Part shown: one piece after another, positions 48,201 through 57,260 of the stretch
How the letters are laid out: each line of letters begins with the position of its first letter
How positions within the stretch are numbered: the stretch's first letter is position 1
Assembly (NCBI GenBank): GCA_027382625.1
Contig: JAJKFJ010021756.1
Coordinates: 1-64,000, forward strand
DNA: 64,000 nt
DNA from: Tetmemena sp. SeJ-2015
Lineage: Eukaryota > Ciliophora > Spirotrichea > Sporadotrichida > Oxytrichidae
Direction of reading: 5' to 3'
The notes under the pieces: model-generated
Told to the model about the DNA's origin: nothing
What the model saw: the letters and a program-made list of their open reading frames with translations, nothing else
Databases searched by the model: none
Position numbers and translations under genes: made by a program

Positions 48201-49830
48201 CTTCATCCTCATCCATTTTGAATTCTGATACTTTCTCCTCTTCCTCTTAGTTCCCATTCTTTTTCTTGATCTGGAACTTTGAAGTTGGGGCATTTTTATG
48301 GGTCTGGTTGATGTGCTTTTAGCTAATCCCAGCTGTGTGCAATTGCTTCCTCTGCAGCCAGGCATCATTCTTATAATTAATTCATCTTTCAATTTATTAG
48401 ATTTACTCTATTATTTTCTATAGATATAAATTTAATTAAGAATTCATAAGAGTTGAATTCTGAGGGTTTAAAAGATGCTGATAAGACTGCCCCTACTTCT
48501 TTAGTTAAATCTATCCGCCCTCAGGTTCATAGATTCTCTTCATTAAACGAGAAGCAGAATATTTAAAAACAATAGATCAAAAATATTTTCTTCAACTACT
48601 GGTTTATCTAGATGGCCAACTTATAAGTTTATCCTGCGTTTTTAATTGTTTGTACTACTGATTGGAGATTTGTCCTAAGATTCTGACATCATTTTCTCAT
48701 TGCTAGAAAAGTCTGCCTACCTCACAGGACTACTTTCAAGATTCAGTAATTAAAGTTTCTCCTCTTCATTTTGCGTTTGCATGCGAAAGTTGTTGAAATT
48801 TAGAGCCTCTCCCTCTATGTTAGTATGCTGCGAGTTGCTAATGAAAGGTATCTGATAAGATGTGGGTGGAAAATTAGAAGTGCTTCTAAATATAGTATAA
48901 GCAAATATTTTGCGTAAGTGATATTCCCAGTAGTGTAACGTGGCATGAAATTAAGATCAGTTCCCGTATGAGTAACATATTTGGCAGCTGTCGATGGATT
49001 AGCTGCTCCAAGTACTCCGGACCCTTAAGTCATCATGCCTGTGTTATTAGGTTCTATTCTTTTGAAATGAAGCTATCTTTAATCTCAAATTTAATACTAG
49101 GCTAAGGCTGGGTGACAGTGATAACGATCGGAGGGGTTGGATAGTTTTAAGGAACTTTTTGAATTGTGGAGGTTCCAACTCCAGAAACATTGCCGGTCAG
49201 CTTTTCATTAAAGTTGTTCTAACTATGCTTTGCACTTACAGCCGGAGGGAAGAGGAGCATTAGATTTTCTTTTTTAAATTTTGAAGGATGAGCTAGGCTG
49301 ATACAATTAAGAAAAGAGTAATTATTATGATAAATAATCTATGCAATACAGTTAGTTATACCTAATTTTCTACTATTTGATTTCCTCTATATCCGATTTT
49401 TGGTTAGCCTAAGATGCTGAGGCTACCGATATTAGCTGATTCACTTATTTTGAACTCTATGGCATCTCACTATGATTTTGCAACATCTAGCCATCTAGAT
49501 CAGCTTCAATAATTAACTTTATTATATCTTTTTAATAATTATTCATCGTACTCAAATTCTTCCACTTGTTCATCACAGCCATCTCGTTCATTGGGAACTT
49601 TAAGTTGATTCGCAGGAGTTTGAACTTACTCATTCATCTAATTCTGCTACTAGATAGATATATCGAGAGAGTTTTTAAGCAATGAGTTACAGTTGTTGTT
49701 ATTTTCTTAGTGTTGCTTTAAATGCAAGGGAGTAGTAATTTATTCCCCTTAAGATATTTTCTAACTTAAAATGGCTTCGAATTCATCTACTCCATCCAAA
49801 AAGTTAAAGCTGTTTGTTTTGCTCAATTAA
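45282..49830 (-). CDS. FCP1/NLI-interacting-factor-like phosphatase with long N-terminus
   Basis: The C-terminal domain is a HAD-type Ser phosphatase of the FCP1/SCP/NIF class: catalytic LVFDLDETLI (about 46,216-46,187), LEKLRNHYELILFTAATEPY (about 46,042-45,980), FDHILSRKHCQ, YVKDLN, GGRDLKDIIIVDNKVGSY (about 45,790-45,735) and NGIPIKSYVGDPKDDML. DxDET supplies the nucleophile and acid. A 40-nt intron (46,227-46,266) sits just before this motif; a probable 33-nt intron lies at about 46,407-46,439. Between HCQ and YVKDL the frame shifts +1 (intron or indel). Upstream is a long helical/coiled region, e.g. QVLQLQEIEDQRKCAIEKSQ, NVNIINFSSIVEEEKKAID, RNKLSFVAYEFANYETIKTG, to a Q/N-rich start near 49,830. 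A TGA at 46,806-46,808 is crossed by +1. The start is not determined and the gene may extend into 51,110. Such domains act on RNA polymerase II CTD or membrane-linked substrates. Confidence 0.65.
46227..46266 (-). other. 40-nt intron in the phosphatase gene
   Basis: On the minus strand it begins GTAAGT and ends CTAG. Removing it joins LFKKNSR to FNKTLVFDLDETL in frame (phase 1), placing the catalytic motif directly after a helical segment. This is one of the best-supported introns in the window. Confidence 0.8.
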
Positions 49831-49834
49831 AATT

Positions 49835-49985
49835 AAGGCTAAAAAAAAATTTTAATTTTGGAAATTTTTAAAAAAAAAGGTTTTTGGCAATTTTAAAAAA
49901 TTTTGGGAAATTTTTTTCTTAAATTTTTATAAAACCCCCCATTTTTTTAATTTTTTAAAAAAAGAATTGTTTAAATTGAAAACAT
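49835..49985. other. Homopolymer-smeared island inside a coding region
   Basis: Nearly every base belongs to a run of two or more identical bases (A, T, G or C). On both sides the minus strand reads as Q/N/S-rich protein (NQFESILEKQWRSDQ on one side, TNSFNFLDGVDEFEAIL on the other). The island therefore seems to replace real coding sequence. Similar but shorter islands are at about 50,600-50,690, 50,925-50,945 and 51,115-51,140. Confidence 0.65.
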
Positions 49986-49989
49986 TTTT

Positions 49990-51110
49990 TAATCAGAGCG
50001 CCATTACTTCTCCAAAATTGATTCGAATTAGTTATCATTTTATTGGACCGTAAGTTTTGGGTGCGAAATCTGAAGTTGGACTTTAAGCAAGAGATCTGCA
50101 TTTTTATTTGGGCTGGCCACAAAGCTAAACTAATTTTCCTCCTCCTTCGATGAATTTGGAGATCCCATATCCATATTAGAGACTGAGGATCCTTGAGAGA
50201 GCTCCTCTTCCTCTATCACGTTAAACATTTTATTAGAAAGTATGATAGATACAAGTTTAGTTTTGATAGAGGAGCTTGTTTTGATTGTTGAAGTAAGGAA
50301 GCCCCCCCTTTTCAACTTTCAAAGAATTCTTAGTAGCATCTAAATTAAAAGGGAATTTTTAAAAAAACAAATTTTCATTCAAAAGATAAAGGGGAAGCAG
50401 GAAGCTCTTTCCGAAGCCTCTATGTTTATCATTTTCCCCCAAGTTCCCCTTTCAGTTTCAGGGAGAGCTGATTATCACTTGTCAATAATCCACCCTGCCC
50501 ACCTTGAAGACCTACTTTTATGAGTTGGCTCTGTAGTCCCATTAGCGCGCCCATCTGGCTCGACTTGAAGATTGACTTCCGCTAAGTCTCATTTAAATTT
50601 CAAATTTAAATTTCTTAAAAAAATTTTAATTTAGGAATATCCCGATTTTGGTTGGAAAAGGGTTTTAAGATTTTAAAATTTTAATTAATTTAGTTTTAAC
50701 TTTTATTCAAACTAACTATCTGGAGTGTTGACATCTTGTTTCTGCCCTGATCTTTGGATTTAAGTTGAGCGATACTGGGTAGGCAACCCCAGAACATCCT
50801 TATTATGAGAGAGTCTCGCTTTAGGGCCTAGTGCAATTACCTCTGAGCTTGCCTCTTTGGAGTTGATCTTAACTTCTTTGACTCTCTTTAATCTATTTTT
50901 CATAAAAACTTTAAAGAAAGGAAAAAAAATTTTTTTTCTTTCACCCTTTTCCCCTTTCCCTCTTCTCCGTCCTCTTCCTCTTCACCAAAATTTCGAACAT
51001 CTCTTTTCATGAAGAGCGAAAACCCAAAGTTTTCCTCCTGACTCTACTCATTTTCATTCAAAAGGTTATACTGCTACTGTTATTGCTCCCTTTAAATATT
51101 AAAAATTAAA
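49990..51110 (-). CDS. Disordered Q/S/E-rich coding region, probably 5' part of the phosphatase gene
   Basis: Minus-strand segments open under UAR = Gln include QQQQYNLLNENEQSQEENFG (about 51,085-51,025), then FSLFMKRDVRNFGEEEEDGE, then KEVKINSKEASSEVIALGPK (about 50,885-50,825), FKSSQMGALMGLQSQLIKVG (about 50,570-50,510) and VIEEEELSQGSSVSNMDMGS (about 50,225-50,165). All are low complexity or polar, like the sequence just past the smeared island, so this is probably one gene with 45,282-49,830. Exon borders are blurred by several smeared patches. No domain recognised. Confidence 0.45.
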
Positions 51111-51144
51111 ATCTAAAATTTATTTTTTTAAAACCTTTTTTCCT

Positions 51145-52080
51145 TGGAAATCCCACTTTCTAATTAAATTTGTCATAAGGCAATTAAAACTCATTTAAAG
51201 TAATTCAAATTCACAAGGAAAGCGCAAATAAGTCTCTCTTTTAACTCTCCCTTAATTATATAATAAGAGCTTGATCCCTCTTTTTAAATGTAAGTTCTTT
51301 TTACAAGTTAGTTATAATAGTTTTAGAAATGAGAGTGATCAAATTTGAGAAAATGAAAAGTGGTATCCCACAGAAAATAAAATAAATTTATTAGCTTATA
51401 ATTAGTGAGTGGCTCTCAAGTTTCTTATAATCCCTAACTCACTATGATAAGTATTATCAAGAGAGTTCAATCATAATCTTAATTTGAGTTTAGAGATTTA
51501 TATAGAGAAATATTTTGAGGTGCAAATATAATTTGGATTTAACTCTTTTCTATCAAGGAATCATTCTTTATTAGTAGACTTGATGTCATAGAAATTAAAT
51601 TATTGTCTTAAATAAATATACATCTAAGAGGAATGATGATGTTATTTAGAACATTTAAAAATTCACTAAGCGCTATTTTTTCCAGCTATATACTATTTTC
51701 ATCGAAGGGTTTCTCGAAGTATAAGAGTGGAGGTGAAAAGGAATTTTGCGATGCAAATATAATGAAAAAGTTTACTGTCTTTTTCCTCTCATCATTATAA
51801 AATCTTACCTTTCATGTTTAGAGCATTATCATCTAAGCCTTTCACAGCTTGACTTTTTGATTCTTTTTGAAAAAAAAATATTTTTGTAAAGAAAATAGAC
51901 TTATAGCTTTGAAAAATTTAATTTAATCTTGAGACAACTTAAACAAATCTCATTTATTTTTCCATATAGAAAAAATTTAACAACTTACTTTCATTGTGGT
52001 TTAAAACTTTTTGTGCGATTATTTCCAACTAAACTGAAAGGAGAAACTTAAAAACCACAAATTATGGGAGGAAATTTCCT
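51145..52080. other. AT-rich intergenic region
   Basis: This lies between two minus-strand genes. It is AT-rich with no supported coding, RNA or repeat signal. It probably contains the promoter of the downstream (phosphatase-side) gene and the 3' end of the upstream one. Confidence 0.45.
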
Positions 52081-52085
52081 ATAAA

Positions 52086-53099
52086 TCATTGAATAAAATT
52101 ATGGCTTTAATCTTTAATAAATTAGATAAGTCTTTTTAAAATATATTTGTTAATCTCTCTAAAAAATAAACTACTTTATTCTTCTTTTTACTCTTGTTCC
52201 GCCCTTGGTTAGTCTAACTCCAGGAAGTGTTTGATTTAAATAGAATAAACACTCTTCTTGCAATTATTTTGCTTAGATTTGATTTGAAGAATTTGTTTTT
52301 GTACCAAGTGTGGGGCTTAAACGCGCCCTTCCTATTTTGTTTGTTTGCCCTCAATCTTATGAATCTTGTTAACAGTGGCTGCCTCTTTGAGTTGAGGGAA
52401 ATCTTAGAGCACCTCAAGGTTGCTAGTCTGCTTAGATTGGATCCCCTGGGTCTAGTAGTAGGAGAGTTGCTGACTCCAGTCATCTTAATAAATCGAGCCC
52501 TTGTCCTTCAATAGTGGGTTCTCTCGGCTACGTTCCAATGCTTTCATATCTACTACTGGTTTCTTGACTTAAGAAAATAATTTAAGAGTTAATTTCGGGA
52601 TGACTGCAGTTTAAACTTCAACATATTGATGAATAACTGTTTGTATTTGAGTTGAGCCGATTCTGCGATGCAGCTAGGTAGGCAGCTAAATTTTCTCATT
52701 ACAGATATTGCAGCTGTGAGAGTCCAAGAGCATTAAAAATAGTTCACGCCTTTTATTATTCCTCAAATTTATCAAAGAAGTTTAAATTATTTTTTTAAAT
52801 GGAATAATTAAAATTTTTTAGAATTTTCAAAAAAAAATTTTAATTTACTTTTTAAAATCAAATTAAAAAATTTTTTTAAAATTTAAATTTTTTAAATTCT
52901 CCGGATTTAAATAAATATTTTTATATAATTTTCTAAATAATTATTCTAACTTGGGCTGAGGGAGATCTCAAGCATCTCCTTTAAATTGTATTTTATTTTT
53001 GTTTTCATCTCATAAGGTGTCGTATTTAATTCGTTTCAAGTAATAGGCGCCAGTAATATTCTCAAATTCTATCTGAATTTAAGTTATTTCCAAGTTCAT
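52086..53099 (-). CDS. Unidentified protein with a CxxC pair
   Basis: ATG 53,099 begins MNLEITQIQIEFENITGAYY. At 53,010-53,012 the frame reaches TGA directly after RIKYDTL and resumes +1 as EMKTKIKYNLKEMLEISLSP. A smeared island at about 52,780-52,915 interrupts the gene. It then continues RRELFLMLLDSHSCNICNEK (a CxxC next to His that could bind zinc) and stays open for over 200 codons, rich in Gln and Lys (KKPVVDMKALERSRENPLLK, QLKEAATVNKIHKIEGKQTK), to TGA at 52,086-52,088. The plus- and minus-strand frames that look open with standard stops at 52,214-52,514 are shadows. No family recognised. Confidence 0.5.
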
Positions 53100-53524
53100 A
53101 TTTTAAATTAATCAAAAAATATTATCTTCAATGATAACACTTTTACCTTTTCTAAAACCCTTTAATATGAAAGAAATTAAATTATATTCAGCATTAATTT
53201 AAATAAAATGTAAATTATAATTAATTTATAAATCCTTGATACTAAAATAAATCCACTTCGACCCAAAATTTGTATCTAAGCACCCTCTGTGAAAGGAATG
53301 CATAAATTACTTAAATTTACACAAACATAACTAAAAAATGCAACTCAAAATTCTCATCAATTTAAATAGCATCTTTTATTCATCATAAAAAGTAAAATTT
53401 AAATTTATCCAAAGTTTTTTTTAAATAAATTTAAGAGGTGGATTAATAAGAAGGAATTTTATGAGCTGCTGAATATTAACTCAGACAGAAAATACATAAA
53501 TTAAAATATTAAGCTCACTAAATA

Positions 53525-54544
53525 ATGCTGCTAATCGCTTTCTTCGAGAACATGAAAAATGATGATAATAAATTCTACCTCCCAATCATTTTGAATCCCC
53601 TTTTTAAAAAAGACAAAGGAGCAACTGATTTCAATGAGGATTTAAACTAAGAAGATTGAAGAAGAAAACCAGAAACAAATTAAATTTAACTAATAAAATT
53701 ATGCGAAAAATAATCTTGGGAACAAATGCGAATTTTTAAATTTTTAATAGCAATCTTAATAATAAAACGTGCCTGAAGAGGTATCAAAAATTAATAAGAA
53801 GAAGCTATAAGTTTAGAAACATCAGCGTACTTCTGACTGCTCAATAAAGTCTTCTACAGGGAAAGATAAATAAATATGGATAAAATCTCAAAACTATAAA
53901 TATAGTCTCTCTAAGTAGTTTAAATCAATAAAACAATAAATAATTTGAAGTATTATTAGTTGGAAGACTGATAAAATAGTTGAAGCAGAAGGAAAAAGAT
54001 AAACCATTATAAACTGAGAAAGACCTCGCCATTAATCATTTCGCATCGTAAATGTATTGAATCCCAACTTATTGTGTGAAAATATTTACACTAAAACAGC
54101 TAACCCCATTTAATTTACAGTTTAATCCATAATTTATAAATATTCAATAATTTCCAAAACTATACTGAACCCCAGAAAATAGAATGGTCTGGATACCCTA
54201 TAAGCATCAATTGACCTAAAAGTTTCATTTGGATTAGTGATATTTGAAATGAATGCTCTCACAATCTATATTTAGAGATTCTTCTACACTCTTTCACCAC
54301 AAAGTTTAGACTGTATTTTTAAGAAGGACTCATAAGAAAATATGTATCCATTCATTTTGCCTTCATAGCAAACTTTAAGAGTCCTATACAGAAAAGTCAT
54401 GATTTAATTTGGAAGAAGGAGCTGAAGAATAATTGCTATATGCTTTTAATGGCGAACTTATACAAGCCTTGTGACTCTCTCCATCAAATTAATTTTAGAC
54501 CCGAAGGCTAATAGAGATTCAAAATGGGGGCAAGAATAATCTGA
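53525..54544 (+). CDS. Unidentified helical protein with two +1 UGA sites
   Basis: ATG 53,525 starts MLLIAFFENMKNDDNKFYLP and runs to TGA 53,657-53,659 right after NEDLNQED. The +1 frame continues EENQKQIKFNQQNYAKNN, with UAR-coded Gln, through VPEEVSKINKKKLQVQ to a second TGA at 53,946-53,948. Again +1 it continues EVLLVGRLIKQLKQKEKDKP. No GT..AG intron fits either junction. A later part (about 54,260-54,544) reads KFRLYFQEGLIRKYVSIHFA and NCYMLLMANLYKPCDSLHQI, ending at TGA 54,542-54,544. The stretch 54,060-54,250 may hold an intron. No family recognised. Confidence 0.45.
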
Positions 54545-54632
54545 CATCATCTTATAGTTGGTTTATTTCAGCATTGAGTAGTTAATCATTTCCGCTAATT
54601 AATTAATCGCGAGGTGTGAAATATCCTTACTA

Positions 54633-55400
54633 ATGGACGCCACTCAAGATAGCCTACAACGCAAGCGGAAGCTGGTCGAGTTCCTCGAAGATCATGATCA
54701 CTTCAACTACATGGCAAGACCTGCGCGTCACATACCGGACCAAGGCCTCATACCCTATCTGATCAGCATGGGCAGTCCGAGTCCTATCGTCCAACCGAAG
54801 AGGAAGAGGCAGAGTCCACCGAAGCTGAGAATCAGGGCCACGCACACCACCGACCAGCAGTTACTTGCCATCATGCTGCGCTACGGGACCCTCTGCCATG
54901 ACCATAACATCCTGCTCAGCTACAATCAAGTGGCCAAAATCACGGGCATCAAGGCCAGCACTGTCGCGATGATCGTCCAGAGGTGGCGCCGCAACGACTT
55001 CATTTATGAATCCAGGAGATCAAACTGAAAAAGCGTGCGGAAGATCCCCAGTGAGGTCGAGGCGCTCATCACCAATGCCAAGCACCTGCTGGAGACGGCA
55101 CACATGAGCCTCAAATAGCGTATTGACTACTGCGAAGTGCGATTCGGGGCACCCAGGGTCTGCCCGGCCACGCTGGCCAAGCTCTTCCGTCGGAACGAGG
55201 TGTACTTCCGCTCAGGCAGCTACTCATACATTCGCAAGGGCGAGGGGCCCGCGGGACCTCCAAGAGAGGCAGCAGGAGTTTGCCAAGACCATCACACGGT
55301 GAAAGTTCGCCGGCCGCGAGGCGCACATTGGTACGCGTACCTTTATCATGAGCCTGGCGATAGCGCTGCGTAATGTGAAGGTGCCATTGAAGTTCAGCCC
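54633..55400 (+). pseudogene. Tc1/IS630-like transposase, N-terminal relic
   Basis: From ATG 54,633 a basic region is followed by a helix-turn-helix (YNQVAKITGIKASTVAMIVQ) and, after a TGA at 55,026-55,028, KIPSEVEALITNAKHLLETA. A second helix-turn-helix follows (LKQRIDYCEVRFGAPRVCPA, then TLAKLFRRNEVYFRSGSYSY), typical of the paired DNA-binding domain of this transposase group. A frameshift near 55,243 and another TGA near 55,299 follow. At the place where the first catalytic Asp of the DDE triad is expected, the sequence reads HIGTRTF and the Asp is absent. The catalytic core is missing beyond about 55,400. It is non-functional. Confidence 0.65.
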
Positions 55401-55466
55401 AAAACCCCCAGAGGTAATCTCCGAGCATTTGCCTCACTCCTCAATCTCCTTTGCAACTTTCGAGGA

Positions 55467-56490
55467 TCACTTTCTGGAAAGCTTTCGGGGGCCGCCTTTT
55501 CTGAGCAGAGGGTGCTTGATACTCTCTTCTTTTGCCTTGCCTCTTTGTCTCACTGCTTCATCTAAGCGGTCACAATTTGCAAGGCCTTTTCTGTCCATTG
55601 CTCTCGTCTTAATTCTCGATCTGGGCCCTCTGGGAGTTGCAGCCCAACGGGTCACCCTTCCCCGCTGACTGAGGCTGCTTGCCTGCGGCCGACTGCTTCC
55701 CTCCGTCTGGCTGTCCATCTTAGTTGTCCACGTGGCCGACCAAGGCCCCAACGATGTGAAGTAATTAGAGCGAGTCCATCGTGTACTGCATCGCGGCAAG
55801 GTAGTCGTCCTGTTGACCCTCAGCAAAGGTGCGGCAGGGGGAGGTTGCGGGGCGAGAGCTAAGCTTGAGAGTGAGCCAGAGCTGACAGCCAGGCCTCGAC
55901 CATTCCAGCCTGCCTCTCGATGAGCCCGACTACCTGTTCCGAGAGATCAATGAGGCCCTGCTCAAGAGCCGCAGGCGCGAGTCCACTATCTGGGTGAGCT
56001 TTGAGAATATCCACGAGGTCCGGGACCTTGCCAAGGTTCGAGATGAGGGAGTAGGAGGGGCCCGGGGAAAAATGTAGCGCTGGTAGTGCAAATCACCATC
56101 TAGGAGGAGCCTGGTGGCGTATGGCTGAACCTAGACTTGACATACAGAGAACCTCGGGCAGGTGGCGAGAGTGGGAGTATCACCGAATGCTGACTGGGAC
56201 TAGCTGCTGCAGAATGCATATGAATCCTCCGAGCCCTCACGAGTGGGGAGGTCAGCGAAGCGTCGATATCCTGGAGGTTGGCTAGCTTTCTCGCATCATA
56301 ACCTCATATCTTGGCCCTTTGCAGGTAAGCCTGACTTGATCTCTTGCTGAATGTAGGAGGTATCGGTGAGTGGGCACGGGTGGAGGTCAACCTCAACACG
56401 AGTGGTCGGCCAGTCAAGCTCTGAATCACATTCCGCTGGGGTAACCATGAGGCCAGGGAGACTGGAGTGCTTCGGCTCGGGGGTGGCCAT
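55467..56490 (-). pseudogene. Transposon accessory ORF, frameshifted
   Basis: ATG 56,490 gives MATPEPKHSSLPGLMVTPAE and reaches TGA after 64 codons (about 56,296). The frames beyond are GC-rich and open, and the most protein-like path is KLANLQDIDASLTSP, then after a shift at a T/C run VPDLVDILKAHPDSGLAPAA and LIERQAGMVEAWLSALAHSQ, then QQDDYLAAMQYTMDSLQLLH. Several frame changes are needed. The product is not recognised; position and composition suggest an accessory protein of the element. Confidence 0.4.
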
Positions 56491-56589
56491 AGTGGCTGTG
56501 ATTAATTAAATTAAAACTATTAAGCCTCCAGCCAATCAAATCGCTTAAATTTTTTAATAGGGAAAGGGGGCCCAAACGCTCCGTTAATT

Positions 56590-56730
56590 TACTACTACTA
56601 CTACTACTCTACTATACTACTACTACTATAATACTATATACACTACACACTACTACTATATACTACTACTACTCTATACTACTACTACTCACTACTTCTA
56701 CTACACTACTACACACTACTACTTCTACTA
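56590..56730. repeat. TAC/CTA microsatellite
   Basis: About 140 bp of imperfect TAC repeats with interruptions, directly right of the GC-rich transposon block. On the minus strand it would read as GTA repeats. Confidence 0.95.
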
Positions 56731-57260
56731 GGCCTTTTACCACTGGTAGCAGTTTGGGGTCCTTCTGATCAGAAATAGGTAAGTCAGCCATCTTGTATTT
56801 CAATTATACATTCTTCTCATTAATAATATAAACCAACTATTAGAAAAAAAAATTTTGCTTAAACAATAGGTTGAAAAGATTTGAATTATTAAGAATACGA
56901 TGTAGATGAAAAGTATACTTATTATATAAGATGATCATCTTAATAATCCATAAGACTCTAAATTTATATTCATAAGTTACTTATTAAGAGCTTTTATTAT
57001 TCTCTTTAATTTGGGTTTTTCTCTTTTATCTCTAATAAAATTTCTCCTTTCTGCGCTTTAAATGCATTATGAGAAAGATAGAGAGTGGATTTGTGTTTTA
57101 TAATTTTTATTGACGGAGGAAAAGATGTATCCAAAGTAAAAACGAGAGGGGCTTCAACAAACGAAGCTCAACCAAAATATTTTTCACCAAGTCATGCCAG
57201 TTCATCAATTTGTAGAAGAGTATCATCAACTTACAGACCTAACATAAAATATAATAACCC
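56731..57260. other. Intergenic region upstream of the large 3' gene
   Basis: AT-rich sequence with no supported gene. A 61-codon frame at 57,085-57,270 overlaps the start of the next gene in another frame and is probably a shadow. Confidence 0.4.

Larger units (their letters stand above)
54605..56505. mobile_element. GC-rich decayed DNA transposon
   Basis: This 1.9-kb block is far more GC-rich than the flanks and begins and ends sharply. It carries a transposase relic on the plus strand and an accessory-type ORF on the minus strand, arranged convergently. Both use UAG or UAA as glutamine, so the element is adapted to the host code. AT-rich TTAATTAATC-like sequences occur in opposite orientation near both edges (about 54,597 and 56,495) but are too simple to call terminal repeats. 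Ciliate germline transposons of the Tc1/mariner-IS630 group (TBE, Tec) have similar multi-ORF layouts. Confidence 0.6.

Noticed and set aside
48192..48392. 66-codon basic minus-strand ORF
   Set aside because: An alternative frame over the same bases is acidic, stays open and connects with the flanking coding segments.
52214..52514. Overlapping ORFs on both strands (89 and 95 codons)
   Set aside because: Both are shadows. A different minus-strand frame is open for over 200 codons under UAR = Gln and has better composition.
55111..55668. GC-rich ORFs within the transposon block on both strands
   Set aside because: High GC content and loss of two stop codons leave all frames open. Only the frames matching transposase helix-turn-helix motifs or the consistent minus-strand accessory path were kept.
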